Notes: generated from the sequence alone by a model not told the origin. Counted from the stretch's first letter, positions 6,083 to 15,226 are shown. The stretch is DNA of 51,550 bases from Gammaproteobacteria bacterium (GCA_029882395.1 JAOUKT010000014.1:1-51550); one strand, 5' to 3'. Made by a program: numbers and translations.

Positions 6083-8215
6083 TTAAAGCGTTTTGATGTA
6101 TTCGATAAGATCCCAGCGTTGCTCTGGTGTCAGGGCGGGGAGCTGTGTGCCGTTCATTTGCGGTGTTCTGCCCGCGCCGTATTCATGGCCGCCATTCATG
6201 TCACCGACACGGTGAGTCTTGAATTTAAAACCGTCGTAGCCTTCTGAGCGAAAGCCCATTTTTGTCGCATCAAATTCACGGCTGCCGACATAAAATGAAT
6301 CAGGGCGGTAAAGGCCTGATTCAGGATCGCCGTCACGTTTTTTTGGCAAGAGCAAATCGTACATGGTGGGTACAGAGCCATTGTGCAAATACGGTGCGGT
6401 TGCCCAAATTCCGTTCAGCGAACGGCCTTTATAAGCCACCAGAGAGTTATAAGGTTGCGCGGTAGTGTCAGCCTTATAGTTGCCACTTTTAATCGTGTTG
6501 GCAATATTGTTTTCAAAAAAGGCCGTCGCAATTGTATAGATCCGGTCAAGCCAGCGGCGCAGAAACCATTTATCGGCATCAGGGGTTGCAATCACGCCTT
6601 TGGTTGCCGAGGTTAGAATCTGTACCACGGGCGCATCCTCGGCGATGATCAGGTCGCCAACATCAGTCGATTGCACGGTATGTTTCAGGTTGCCCGATTT
6701 GCCCTTGTAGGCCACCGCATTTATCGCCGCAGCGGTATCTGTGCCAATAAATTCAAGTTCAGTCATCTGTGCTATGACGATGCGGTCATAGTTATTGCGG
6801 TCAATCACTTCATGGCATGACTGGCAATATTGGGCATAAATAAGCTGGCCGCGGCCGGCTTTTTTCTTATCAATCTCGCCGAGAATCGCTTCAGGCCATT
6901 GCGGCGATTTCAGGCTTTTCAGATGTGACTCAAGGCGTTTCAGGTTGACCAGGTCGGCAGAGGATTTGAAATCAATGATTTCATTTTTTTTCTTCTGTCC
7001 GGTCAGGGTAGCCGACAGACTAAAGCCGTCGGGTTTATGTGAGGTCCAGTCAAGGATGGCAAACACACCAATGACTTCACCGGCATTACGTCCAAGCGGG
7101 CCTACGCCGCTGTTATTGGCCACGCCGTTCCACTGTACGTAATCCGACTGGGCGATATCCCATAAGAAAGGATAGCTAACCGGTGCATCCGGTTCGTTAA
7201 AAACCTGATTTCGAACACGCAACAAGTCACGTTGATTTAAGCCGGGGTAGCCATTGTCTTTAGAGACCAGTCGTTCCATCACTAATGCAAACTGTTTATC
7301 GACGATGATATTTTCACCAACACCGTCCAGTACTTTATCGATTTCAGCATCGTTTAAAATGCGCTTGCCAGCCGCAGATGTGACTAAGCGCATCGCATGG
7401 GCGAGCTGGTTTTTATTGATCATGTGCTGCAGCACGCGGTTATAGATACGGCCAAAAGCATCCAGGCGTGCGTAACCGTATTTTATATGGCTGTGGTTGA
7501 CCGTATTGTAAAGGCGTATTGTTTTTGTCCACTGCTCAAGGCTGCTGATCACATCATCGGCAGTGCTGTAATCATTATCCCGCGCCAGAACACTTTTTAT
7601 AAAACGCTGTTTTTTATCCGCCTGCTGCAAGGTGGCCTGCATAGATTTTTCAAGGTCATGTAAGAAACCGACCATGTCGGCCATAGCGGGGCCGCCATCA
7701 ATTCGAATGGCCGTGGTGGTATCACCTTTTGTAAAGTTAAGCTGGCTGGTATGGCAGGCCGCACAGGTATAGCCCATATAATCTTTGCCCTGATAGGTCT
7801 CTTTGGTAAAACCTACCGGGAAGGCATCGGGATTAAAAAAACTGGCTTCCTGAGCTAGATAGCGATAACGGTCCATATTATTGGCAGAGTTGATTTTTTG
7901 TTCAGATGCCTCTTGCTCAAGCACAACAAAAAAATCATACGGAATCAGCGCAGAGCCCTGGGTGGTGTTATAAAACCACATGCTATCGGATTCCGACCAG
8001 CCCTGGTCGAGGTAGACCGGTGTCGAAAAACTTTCTCCAAACGCACCGTCTTTAATCGCAATGGCACCGCGAGAAGGGTGATCATCCCAGTCCTGGTAGA
8101 TTTTGCCGATCAACAGCGCAACAAAAGCCAGAGAAATGATAGAAGCGATTAAAAGGTATTTATGTTTGAACAGGAAAAAAATTGCTGAAAATAAACGCTG
8201 GAAGAAAGTAGCCAT
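6083..8215 (-). CDS. RoxA-like di-heme c-type cytochrome (rubber-oxygenase family)
   Basis: A 710-aa protein and the first gene of the P450 operon. One transmembrane segment (about 17-37) follows a short basic N-terminus and would anchor a large periplasmic domain. Haem sites are CAACH (151-155) and CQSCH (464-468). The C-terminal part is the closest in the cluster to RoxA/LatA rubber oxygenases: GRSLNGIWATAPYLHNGSVP (597-616), then YVGSREFD (642-649) and KMGF. RoxA cleaves cis-1,4-polyisoprene oxidatively outside the cell, and about 650-700 aa is the usual length. The C-terminus DLIEYIKTL matches the ends of the two smaller paralogues. It differs from RoxA in carrying an N-terminal anchor rather than a plainly cleaved signal. 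It could be an oxygenase or a peroxidase; the family is clear, the substrate is not. AAGGG lies 10 nt before the ATG. Confidence 0.87.
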   Translation of the reverse strand: MATFFQRLFSAIFFLFKHKYLLIASIISLAFVALLIGKIYQDWDDHPSRGAIAIKDGAFGESFSTPVYLDQGWSESDSMWFYNTTQGSALIPYDFFVVLEQEASEQKINSANNMDRYRYLAQEASFFNPDAFPVGFTKETYQGKDYMGYTCAACHTSQLNFTKGDTTTAIRIDGGPAMADMVGFLHDLEKSMQATLQQADKKQRFIKSVLARDNDYSTADDVISSLEQWTKTIRLYNTVNHSHIKYGYARLDAFGRIYNRVLQHMINKNQLAHAMRLVTSAAGKRILNDAEIDKVLDGVGENIIVDKQFALVMERLVSKDNGYPGLNQRDLLRVRNQVFNEPDAPVSYPFLWDIAQSDYVQWNGVANNSGVGPLGRNAGEVIGVFAILDWTSHKPDGFSLSATLTGQKKKNEIIDFKSSADLVNLKRLESHLKSLKSPQWPEAILGEIDKKKAGRGQLIYAQYCQSCHEVIDRNNYDRIVIAQMTELEFIGTDTAAAINAVAYKGKSGNLKHTVQSTDVGDLIIAEDAPVVQILTSATKGVIATPDADKWFLRRWLDRIYTIATAFFENNIANTIKSGNYKADTTAQPYNSLVAYKGRSLNGIWATAPYLHNGSVPTMYDLLLPKKRDGDPESGLYRPDSFYVGSREFDATKMGFRSEGYDGFKFKTHRVGDMNGGHEYGAGRTPQMNGTQLPALTPEQRWDLIEYIKTL

Positions 8216-8768
8216 AATCTATAGTCCCTTAAATTGTATTCAAGTCATTATTGAAGCAAATACTAATATTTTGATTGGCTAAATTCCGATCAACAAGAAA
8301 TGCTTTAAATGAAAAAGTGTAGCGATAATAAATGGCACGTTTTAAAAAGTCCATGAGTTATGAAAAAACAGGGGTCAACATATAAGAATAAAACAAGTAT
8401 TGTTTAAAAATCGTACAAAAAAACAAAAACTCAGGTTTAAAAATGTCATGCTTTATTTTTAGTGCGTTATCATTTTAAATAAAGCATGTGGTTAATCACC
8501 TGTCAGCAATGTTCCATATTCAAATATTGGAATGGATCGATATATTGATAATGTTGTCGATGCAAAGAAATGGTGCTGACTTACCGGTGCATAAAAATAG
8601 TATCTGAAAATATCTGGCTTTGAGTCTAGCTTGTGAGCAAAGAAGAGTGATAGTTTATAGATAGGGCCTGACGGCTTGCGTTTTTATTGACTTAATTTAT
8701 GCTGTCAGAGGCGTAGCCGCCTGTGCTGGCCGCTGCCAGTGATAGATAAACGGGCTAAATAATAAAGG
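8216..8768. other. 553-bp intergenic region upstream of the P450/di-heme operon
   Basis: AT-rich spacer between the divergent RoxA-like and DinB-like genes. I see no gene. It must hold promoters for both directions, but no convincing sigma-70 pair could be fixed for the minus-strand operon. One near-palindrome is listed separately. Confidence 0.6.
8512..8532. promoter_or_regulatory. Near-palindrome, possible operator
   Basis: TTCCATATT-CA-AATATTGGAA is an inverted repeat with 9-bp arms, interrupted by one extra T. It sits about 300 bp upstream of the RoxA-like start, between divergent genes. This is consistent with, but not proof of, a regulator-binding site. Confidence 0.3.
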
Positions 8769-8777
8769 TTGTGTGTG

Positions 8778-9314
8778 GTGAGTGAAAAAACACAGTTAAT
8801 TTTAATGGCCAGCTATAACCGGTTAATGAACCAGCGACTGTTACAGGCATCAGCCTGTCTGACAGAGGAGTCGCTACGACAAGATAAAGCTGCGTTTTTT
8901 AAATCCGTGTTTGCAACGTTCAACCATATCATGGTTGGTGATATCTTATGGCTAAAAAGGTTTGCGCTGCATCCGTCATACTGTGCCAGCCTGAAACCAT
9001 TAATGAGTATGAAAAAACCAGAACGCCTTGATCAGATATTATATAGATCTTTACCGGCATTTAAAAAACAAAGAGAGAAGCTGGACACACTGATTATTGA
9101 CTGGTGTCATGAGATTGATGAGCAGCATCTTGATTGTGCGTTAAGCTATGTTGATGTTAAAGGCAATGTTCATAATAAACGACTGGGTGATCTGATATTG
9201 CATGTTTTTTTGCATCAGGTTCATCATCGCGGCCAGGTGACCACCTTATTGTCTCAGGAAGCCGTTGATTTTGGTGAAACAGACTTGCCAGAAATAGTGC
9301 CTGAAATGGCTTAA
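8778..9314 (+). CDS. DinB-family protein
   Basis: DinB/YfiT four-helix-bundle protein of about 179 aa. The family signature is the C-terminal HVFLHQVHHRGQ, where histidines spaced by four residues, with an upstream histidine in FNHIMVGD, form the usual metal-binding triad. Family members are putative metal-dependent enzymes or thiol transferases induced by stress in some bacteria; a function here is not known. The frame opens with TTG at 8769, but a GTG at 8775 or 8778 is better placed behind AAAGG (8764-8768), so I use 8778. The gene appears monocistronic. Confidence 0.75.
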   Translation: MSEKTQLILMASYNRLMNQRLLQASACLTEESLRQDKAAFFKSVFATFNHIMVGDILWLKRFALHPSYCASLKPLMSMKKPERLDQILYRSLPAFKKQREKLDTLIIDWCHEIDEQHLDCALSYVDVKGNVHNKRLGDLILHVFLHQVHHRGQVTTLLSQEAVDFGETDLPEIVPEMA

Positions 9315-9478
9315 CTGATCATAGCAGAGCATATGAGGCGTGTTTATGCCTGCCCTGAGAAAATATCAGGTGATCGGTACTTCAATAGTGTGCATGAAGG
9401 CATTATTCATTGCATTTCTGATATTCAATAATTCAAGTTTTTATTATCATTTAAATAATGGCTAAAGAGGCGCAAATA

Positions 9479-9733
9479 ATGCCGGAGATACGCTTTTCAA
9501 AAGAAGAAAAAGAAGTCATTGTCAGAAAGCTTCAGCTTTATTTTAGCGAAGAGCTGGATCAGAAAATAGGACAGTTTGATGCTGAATTTCTGCTTGATTT
9601 TTTCTCAGAAGAAGTCGGTGCCTATTTTTATAACCGGGGCCTGATTGATGCCCAGGCCGTTTTAGATAAAAAGTTTGAAGATGTATCAGAAGCCTTGTAT
9701 GAACTTGAAAAGCCGACTGAATTTGTCCGATGA
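9479..9733 (+). CDS. DUF2164 family protein
   Basis: A small acidic protein of 84 aa resembling the DUF2164 family: a short helix-rich sequence with the run YFYNRGLIDAQA and a conserved ALYELEKP end. No biochemical function is known for the family. An in-frame ATG exists at 9458, but AGAGG lies 8 nt upstream of the ATG at 9479, which I take as the start. The gene stands alone between the DinB-like gene and a 490-bp gap. Confidence 0.75.
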   Translation: MPEIRFSKEEKEVIVRKLQLYFSEELDQKIGQFDAEFLLDFFSEEVGAYFYNRGLIDAQAVLDKKFEDVSEALYELEKPTEFVR

Positions 9734-10225
9734 TTTGAAGTGGACCAGATATAATCAAGCGGTTTGTAATTTCTGATAATGTGTCAAAGCAGCCATATTA
9801 GATAATGAAAACACTACTTAAGAGTAGTTTGCCCTGAACTTAAATATTTCACGAGAGGCCTAATAGACGCCCGCAGTTTGCATGCTGTACTATCGGGGCG
9901 CTTATACCATCAATGTAAAAAAACAATAACCTATATGTCAGAGTTTAAAATATACAAAGTTAACGGTTAGCTGTTGATAGCGATAATCGGGTACGCCATA
10001 CAATCATGTTATATGCATAGAGGAAAAAAATAGTGTTTAGTACAACTGTACTTGCTTGTGTTTTTAGTGGGCTTATTGTTGTTGAAGCGAAGCTTACGAG
10101 AAAAGTTAGTCCAAGCGCTAATTGATTCTGATTTTAGCGTATGATTCCCTGCCCCTGATTAATTGAGAGGGGCGTTTAGTGATTCTGAAAACGGAAGGTC
10201 CGTTGTTTAAAGCCTAAAGTGATAA
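9734..10225. other. 492-bp intergenic region
   Basis: No gene seen. It contains two weak hairpins, CGCCC/GGGCG (9868-9872, 9896-9900) and GCCCCT/AGGGGC (10151-10156, 10168-10173). The second could help end transcripts between the convergent DUF2164 and diguanylate cyclase genes, but neither is followed by a good U tract. Confidence 0.5.
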
Positions 10226-11740
10226 TCAGACTTCTGCATTATCAAACCAAATTTGATTGCGGCCCTGGTGTTTAGATTTGTACATTGCCGCATCAGCCCT
10301 TTTTAGAATGTCGTTATAGCTGTCATCGCCGTTAAATGATGCAGCACCGATGCTCACAGTGCAGTGGTGTTTGACGGTAGTGTCTTCTTTTGCTTCGTTC
10401 TCTACTGTCAGCACATAGATTTCTGACAGTGAAGATCGAATTCTTTGCGCAATTATCTCAACTTGTGGTTTGGATGTGGCATCATAAATATTTGTATTAT
10501 TAAGCAATACGACAAATTCATCGCCTCCAAAGCGCGAAACAGTATCGGTATCTCTTACAGAAGATATCAGTCGTTTTGCAGCTTCAACCAGCAGTAAGTC
10601 GCCGACCACGTGGCCATATGTATCATTTACTGGTTTGAAATTGTCCAGGTCAAGAAACAGTATTGTGCCGTAACATTTAGTGCGCTTACTTACAGCAATA
10701 GCTTGTTTTAACTGGTCGTCAAATAAGTATCGGTTGGGCAGTTTAGTTAGTGAATCATAAAGAGCGGCTTTCGATACCTCGGTCAGAAGCTTTTCGCGTC
10801 CAAGTTCAGCTGAGTGACGCAGGTGCTCTTCCTTGCGTAATAATTTAAATGACGTGGCGATCACCAGGCCAAATAGCAGCAGGAATGAGCCAAAATAAAC
10901 CATAGTTGATTTTCGGTATTCAGCGAAAAAATCAGGTTGCTGAAAATCAGCGATTATCCATGAGCTGTGTTGTATTGGGTGGCTGGCTAATATTTTGCCC
11001 AGCTCATCGGCAGTGAGTCGATAATCATCGCGCGGTGTTTTATCTCTGCCTCCTTTTGCGGTGACTTCCATTAACTGGGGCTGGTTATCCGTGATTAACA
11101 TTAATTCATGGCCAGGATATTGTGCCACTTTAAGTATGTTAGCCAACTCATCAGGTTCAAATGTAACCATCAGAAAATAAGGTTTGTCTTCTTCATTGCT
11201 AGACACTGCAATTACATCATAGTGAAATTTATAACTGTTTGGATGAATACGAGCTGTGTAATTTTTTGTTTTTGAGTAGGTTTTAATATCCATTACGCAC
11301 ATATCACCCACATAGCCCTCAAAATCGACGAAAAGTGGCACACCTTGATTGTCGGTGATGGTGAAGGCAAAATAATCGGGAAATGTGCGCCTTAAAGAAT
11401 GCTGAATGTCTTCAAATTTAGAATCGTTTTCAGTGTCGACTAAAAATTCTTGGATCAGTGAGCGGTTATCCTCTAAAAATAATTGAACATGTCGTTGGCG
11501 TTCCTTCAATATAAAGGAAATTTGATTGGCCACTTCAGATCCGCTAGCACCCGCAATAGCTTTCTGGGTGTGCTCAAAGCTCGAGATTCGGTCAAAATAT
11601 ATCAGGATTAATACAGAAAATATCAGGGCACTTAGGCTGATAAGTATTAATTGTGAAATTGAAAAGTTCTTGAAGCGTAATGTTTTAGGCGAAACTGCTG
11701 GCTTTACGGTCTTCTTCGTCAGATTCAGGGAGTTATTCAT
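10226..11740 (-). CDS. Membrane-bound diguanylate cyclase (GGDEF)
   Basis: A 504-aa sensor enzyme predicted to make cyclic di-GMP from two GTP. Two transmembrane helices (about 31-49 and 279-299) flank a periplasmic region of about 230 residues with a Cache/PDC-like look. The GGDEF domain starts around 325 with DSLTKLPNR, and the active-site motif GGDEF is at 405-409. The inhibitory site RxxD (R396, D399) lies five residues upstream, so product feedback is expected. The intact active site argues for a working cyclase rather than a degenerate receptor. It is encoded alone, and the ligand of the periplasmic domain is unknown. Confidence 0.93.
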   Translation of the reverse strand: MNNSLNLTKKTVKPAVSPKTLRFKNFSISQLILISLSALIFSVLILIYFDRISSFEHTQKAIAGASGSEVANQISFILKERQRHVQLFLEDNRSLIQEFLVDTENDSKFEDIQHSLRRTFPDYFAFTITDNQGVPLFVDFEGYVGDMCVMDIKTYSKTKNYTARIHPNSYKFHYDVIAVSSNEEDKPYFLMVTFEPDELANILKVAQYPGHELMLITDNQPQLMEVTAKGGRDKTPRDDYRLTADELGKILASHPIQHSSWIIADFQQPDFFAEYRKSTMVYFGSFLLLFGLVIATSFKLLRKEEHLRHSAELGREKLLTEVSKAALYDSLTKLPNRYLFDDQLKQAIAVSKRTKCYGTILFLDLDNFKPVNDTYGHVVGDLLLVEAAKRLISSVRDTDTVSRFGGDEFVVLLNNTNIYDATSKPQVEIIAQRIRSSLSEIYVLTVENEAKEDTTVKHHCTVSIGAASFNGDDSYNDILKRADAAMYKSKHQGRNQIWFDNAEV

Positions 11741-12316
11741 AAATACAGGTCTTTAAACTCCAGTCTTGAAGTTGCCTTGTAATAGGTTGTGAAAAATAAA
11801 GCACTATCCACCCATTTCAGGGAACTTCAATGCTGCTTTTAAGCAAAACCAATCTGTTACTGTTTGAATTTCGCGTTTGATTTGCATTTTACCGGCAATA
11901 CTGTCAATGCGCTACTATCTGAACACGTTTATTGAGCAGAATTAGCAACTTATTTAATTAGTATAGACAGTCATTAGCCATAGTGCTTTTATATTTATAC
12001 TGCGATATCACTGAAACGTGTGAATGGCTTTGACCGGTAAAAGCCATGCTGAAAATACATATCCAATGACGGCTTTTGATTGACAAGCAGCCTATTGAAT
12101 AGATGTTTAACCGTTAAAAAAATTAAACGTCAGTGTCTTCAGCCATTTTAGAGCGTTATCTATTCTCATTGCTTACAATTCGATCTGCATGGTATTTTGC
12201 TGGGCGCTGATAATAGCTGAATAGTTCTAAGGTTGATTGTGCGGTTAATAACTAATGAGACGTTAGTTCTGCATATGCGGCAAAAGTGTGAAGTGGCGTA
12301 AGGGGGCAGGGTGTGC
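11741..12316. other. 576-bp intergenic region
   Basis: No gene, RNA or clear repeat seen. It separates two minus-strand genes, the carbonic anhydrase and the diguanylate cyclase, and should contain the cyclase promoter. Confidence 0.5.
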
Positions 12317-12934
12317 TTAGCAAATATCGATAAATTCAACTTTACCTGTTTTTAAAGAATATTCGGCGCCAACAATTTTCAAACCTTGATTCGCAATCAG
12401 GTTTTGCAGAAGTGTTGAACCCTGTCTTAACTGCTTTACTGAGGCTTTGATGTTAGCTTTGACAGCTTCTTCTATTAATGCGGTCTCATTGTGCCATAAC
12501 TCCGTTGCTTTTAATGCTTCAATAGAAGGCCGAATACGATCAACGATAGATTTAATGTTCTGCGATTGTTCATTGTCAGGCTGTTTAAGTGTGTTGATGG
12601 TTGCCGCTATTGCACCGCAATGCGTGTGACCCAGAACCACTACAAGACGTGTATTAAACTGTGATGCGGCAAATTCAACGCTACCTATTTGTGATGGCGC
12701 AACCACATTACCGGCGACACGGATGACAAAAAGATCACCCAGCCCCTGGTCAAATACAATTTCAGCTGGCACACGAGAATCAGAACAGCCCAGAATGATT
12801 GCAAAGGGTTGCTGGCCTGCTGTTAAATCCTGGCGGCTGACAGCGGTCATCATGTTTTCGGTTGAGCGCAGGCCGTTTATAAAACGCGTATTACCGTCTT
12901 CTAAACGTTTTAGTGCAGTCACTGCATCGATCAT
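12317..12934 (-). CDS. Beta-class carbonic anhydrase
   Basis: A 205-aa beta carbonic anhydrase that interconverts CO2 and bicarbonate in the cytoplasm. The zinc ligands are visible as C50, H103 and C106 (CSDSR and HTHCGA motifs), with the catalytic D52/R54 pair. GGAG lies 8 nt before the ATG. It is the last gene of a minus-strand series behind the 48-aa membrane protein and the Bax-inhibitor-1 gene, although a hairpin lies in the gap upstream. The length is normal for the family. Confidence 0.96.
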   Translation of the reverse strand: MIDAVTALKRLEDGNTRFINGLRSTENMMTAVSRQDLTAGQQPFAIILGCSDSRVPAEIVFDQGLGDLFVIRVAGNVVAPSQIGSVEFAASQFNTRLVVVLGHTHCGAIAATINTLKQPDNEQSQNIKSIVDRIRPSIEALKATELWHNETALIEEAVKANIKASVKQLRQGSTLLQNLIANQGLKIVGAEYSLKTGKVEFIDIC

Positions 12935-12976
12935 CAGTTAATCTCCATGCTGTAAGCGGTATTGGTGTGTGCTAAC

Positions 12977-12998
12977 TAGCCGTGCCTGAACACGGCTA
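12977..12998 (-). terminator. Hairpin downstream of the 48-aa membrane-protein gene
   Basis: TAGCCGTG (12977-12984) and CACGGCTA (12991-12998) form a perfect 8-bp stem a few nucleotides after the small gene and before the carbonic anhydrase gene. It lacks a strong U tract in the minus direction, so a processing or partial-termination role is as likely as full termination. Confidence 0.4.
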
Positions 12999-13003
12999 AT
13001 TTA

Positions 13004-13150
13004 TCAGACTGTATAACTGGATATGATGACGGCAGCACTCAGCATGACCAGCGTTGTGGTGAAAATGATCATATAACGTTTATCGGCAGGCGTTATGCTA
13101 ACGGCCTGTTTAGCTTGCGCGGCGAGCACGTGTTTTTGAATTTTTGACAT
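13004..13150 (-). CDS. 48-aa single-span membrane protein (unrecognised)
   Basis: A short gene found by reading the gap on the minus strand. It encodes 48 residues starting MSKIQKHVLA and ending ISSYTV before TGA at 13004-13006. The first 25 residues are polar and basic. Residues 27-44 (MIIFTTTLVMLSAAVIIS) form one hydrophobic segment, suggesting an N-in single-pass inner-membrane protein. Its ribosome site is strong: AAGGAG with about 9 nt to the ATG. It sits 38 nt after the Bax-inhibitor-1 gene in the same direction, so co-transcription is likely. I do not recognise a family and give no function. Confidence 0.7.
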   Translation of the reverse strand: MSKIQKHVLAAQAKQAVSITPADKRYMIIFTTTLVMLSAAVIISSYTV

Positions 13151-13188
13151 CAGTCGATGCTCCTTAGTTATCTGAGTGTAATGGGTTT

Positions 13189-13860
13189 TTAGTCTTCAGC
13201 ATTCATGAAGCCGAGTAAATGCAGCAAACTGGTAAACAGGTTGAAGATAGAAACATACAAAGTCACCGTTGCCATGATGTAGTTTGTTTCACCACCATGA
13301 ATGATGTCGCTGGTCTGGTAAAGAATGAGACCGGACATCAGCAATACAAACATTGAAGAAACCACTAACGACAATATTTGTATTTCAAAAAAAACAGCCG
13401 CTAAGCCGGCAACAAAGGCGACGATAATACCGACCATTAAGAAACTGCCCATAAAGCTGAAGTCTTTACGGCTGACCAGTGCATAAGCAGACAGGCTTAA
13501 GAAGATGACACCCGTGGCACCCATTGCTGTCATCACGGTTTCAGCGCCATTAGACATGCTTAAGTAGCCAGTTAGAATTGGCCCGAGGGTGTAACCCATA
13601 AAGCCGGTTAGAGCAAAGACAAATACGATGCCTAAACTGCTGTTGCGAAATTTTGTGGTCGCAAACAGTAATGCAAAATAGCCACCAAGCGTCAGTAACA
13701 GGCCCGGGTGTGGCAGGTTTAACGACATCGAAATTGCCGCGACGACGGCACTGAATAGTAATGTCATCGACAATAATGTATAGGTGTTTCTGAGTACTTT
13801 ATTTGTGGCGAGTACGCTTGTTTGTGTATCGTTTAAAACATTGTTGATTGGTGTGTTCAT
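13189..13860 (-). CDS. Bax inhibitor-1/YccA family inner-membrane protein
   Basis: A 223-aa polytopic membrane protein with about seven hydrophobic helices after a polar N-terminus of about 25 residues, as in YccA/YbhL (BI-1 family). The family pattern includes FMGYTLGPILTGYLS in the third helix region and a C-terminal hydrophobic hairpin. Escherichia coli YccA is a substrate and modulator of FtsH; other members act as Ca2+ leak channels. The role here is inferred only from the family. CAGG lies 5 nt before the ATG. An HPF-like gene lies upstream and a tiny membrane-protein gene downstream on the same strand. Confidence 0.9.
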   Translation of the reverse strand: MNTPINNVLNDTQTSVLATNKVLRNTYTLLSMTLLFSAVVAAISMSLNLPHPGLLLTLGGYFALLFATTKFRNSSLGIVFVFALTGFMGYTLGPILTGYLSMSNGAETVMTAMGATGVIFLSLSAYALVSRKDFSFMGSFLMVGIIVAFVAGLAAVFFEIQILSLVVSSMFVLLMSGLILYQTSDIIHGGETNYIMATVTLYVSIFNLFTSLLHLLGFMNAED

Positions 13861-13903
13861 GATGACCTGTTTCCGTTGATTAGTTAATGTCAGTTGCTTT
13901 ATT

Positions 13904-14272
13904 TTATTGCTGTTGATTGAGTGATGCTAAATCGGCCAAGGCGGTAGAACGATTATTGTCACTTTGTTTCGATAAGTGACGTGCGACTGCACCGCTCATG
14001 TGGGCCGTTGCACGATCAATAGCGAGATACATAGCCGTCTCAATCTGCCCGCTTAACACATCTTTTAGGTGTGCCGGCACAGGCTGAGGCTGACCGCTTT
14101 TCTCTTTACCGCCATGCGGGCCATTAATATCTGATGATGGCACTCTGATAGTCTGGATATATTTGTCTCTTGTGTCTGGCGCATGGCACAGATGTCGCTC
14201 AATATGTCTGAGCAGGGCCTGGCTCAGTGGAAAATTACTCGCCTGAATAACTATCTGATTATTCATTTTCAT
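13904..14272 (-). CDS. HPF/RaiA-like ribosome-associated protein
   Basis: About 122 aa, related to hibernation promoting factor and RaiA, which bind the 30S decoding region to silence ribosomes. Supporting pattern: an N-terminal beta strand (IVIQASNF), the family-like SSDINGPHGGKEK loop (about 48-60) and a C-terminal helix beginning MYLAIDRA. The tail is rich in polar residues and ends in QQQ. The frame extends upstream, but GGAG before the ATG cluster at 14266-14275 supports starting at 14272 (MKMNN). It precedes the Bax-inhibitor-1 gene by 43 nt. A stress-linked ribosome role is family knowledge; this copy is rather diverged. Confidence 0.68.
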   Translation of the reverse strand: MKMNNQIVIQASNFPLSQALLRHIERHLCHAPDTRDKYIQTIRVPSSDINGPHGGKEKSGQPQPVPAHLKDVLSGQIETAMYLAIDRATAHMSGAVARHLSKQSDNNRSTALADLASLNQQQ

Positions 14273-14407
14273 CATTCGTCTCCCTGGCTTTATTGGCTCA
14301 AAGTACAATTAAGATAAGCCCGTTTAAAGATAAGGAAAAGTCGAATATAGTATTAATATTGTTCGTTATTATCGATGTGTTTATTGTCTGTATCAACTGA
14401 CTGTCGC

Positions 14408-15226
14408 CTATTGTTGTTTTAACAACAGTTGTTTCAGTGCTTTTATTTCAGTGCGTAAAATCTGCATTTCCTGGTGCAGGTCGGTTTCGATATTCTGCTG
14501 AGTTTGATGCAGCACGGCTACCGTTTGCTTATGCTCTGCGGCACTGTAAGTTTGCATCGCGTTTACAATAATGGCGATAAACAGGTTAAGCATGGTGAAG
14601 GTAGCTATCAGAATAAAAGGTACAAAAAATACCCAGGCATAAGGCCAGGTATCCATCACCGGGCGCGCAATGCCCATCGACCAGCTCTCAAGCGTCATGA
14701 TCTGAAACAGGGTATAAAAAGAATGACCGAGAGTGCCAAACCATTCAGGGTGTGAGGCACCAAAAAGGTTGGTGGCGATGACGGCAAAGACATAATAAAT
14801 AATCAGCAACATCAAACCAATGGAGCCAAGCCCGGGAATAGCAGTCAACAAAGCACCTACTACCCGGCGCATGGAAGGCACCATTGTCAGCAGGCGCAAA
14901 ACACGCAGTACCCTTAAGGCACGTAAGACGGCGAAAGGGCCGGAGGCGGGGATGAGAGCAATCGCGACAACCGAAAAATCAAACACGCTCCAGGGATCTT
15001 TAAAGAAAGCCAGCCGCTGCACATAAATTCGCAGGCTAATTTCCACTACAAACAGCGAAAGAATCAGCTGATCGAGCATGAGTATGAATCTACCTGCCTT
15101 GTGCATAACAGCAGGAGATGTTTCCAAGCCCAATAAAATGGCATTGATCAGTATTAACGCGATGACCAGACGCTGAGTATAGCTGTGTTCTATCAGCGAC
15201 TGTACGCGAGAGCGCAGGACGGACAT
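14408..15226 (-). CDS. Bacterial voltage-gated sodium channel (NaChBac/NavMs type)
   Basis: A 272-aa six-helix ion channel that would assemble as a tetramer in the inner membrane. S4 carries regularly spaced gating arginines R102, R105, R108 and R111 (LRALRVLRVLR). The pore has the selectivity-filter sequence TLESWS (178-183), which defines sodium-selective bacterial NaV channels. S6 is about 200-223. The C-terminal 45 residues are amphipathic with heptad character, like the coiled-coil bundle of NavMs. Its ATG overlaps the stop of the upstream VC0807-family gene (TGATG), implying coupled translation. Together with NhaA nearby it points to a sodium-rich habitat. Confidence 0.93.
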   Translation of the reverse strand: MSVLRSRVQSLIEHSYTQRLVIALILINAILLGLETSPAVMHKAGRFILMLDQLILSLFVVEISLRIYVQRLAFFKDPWSVFDFSVVAIALIPASGPFAVLRALRVLRVLRLLTMVPSMRRVVGALLTAIPGLGSIGLMLLIIYYVFAVIATNLFGASHPEWFGTLGHSFYTLFQIMTLESWSMGIARPVMDTWPYAWVFFVPFILIATFTMLNLFIAIIVNAMQTYSAAEHKQTVAVLHQTQQNIETDLHQEMQILRTEIKALKQLLLKQQ

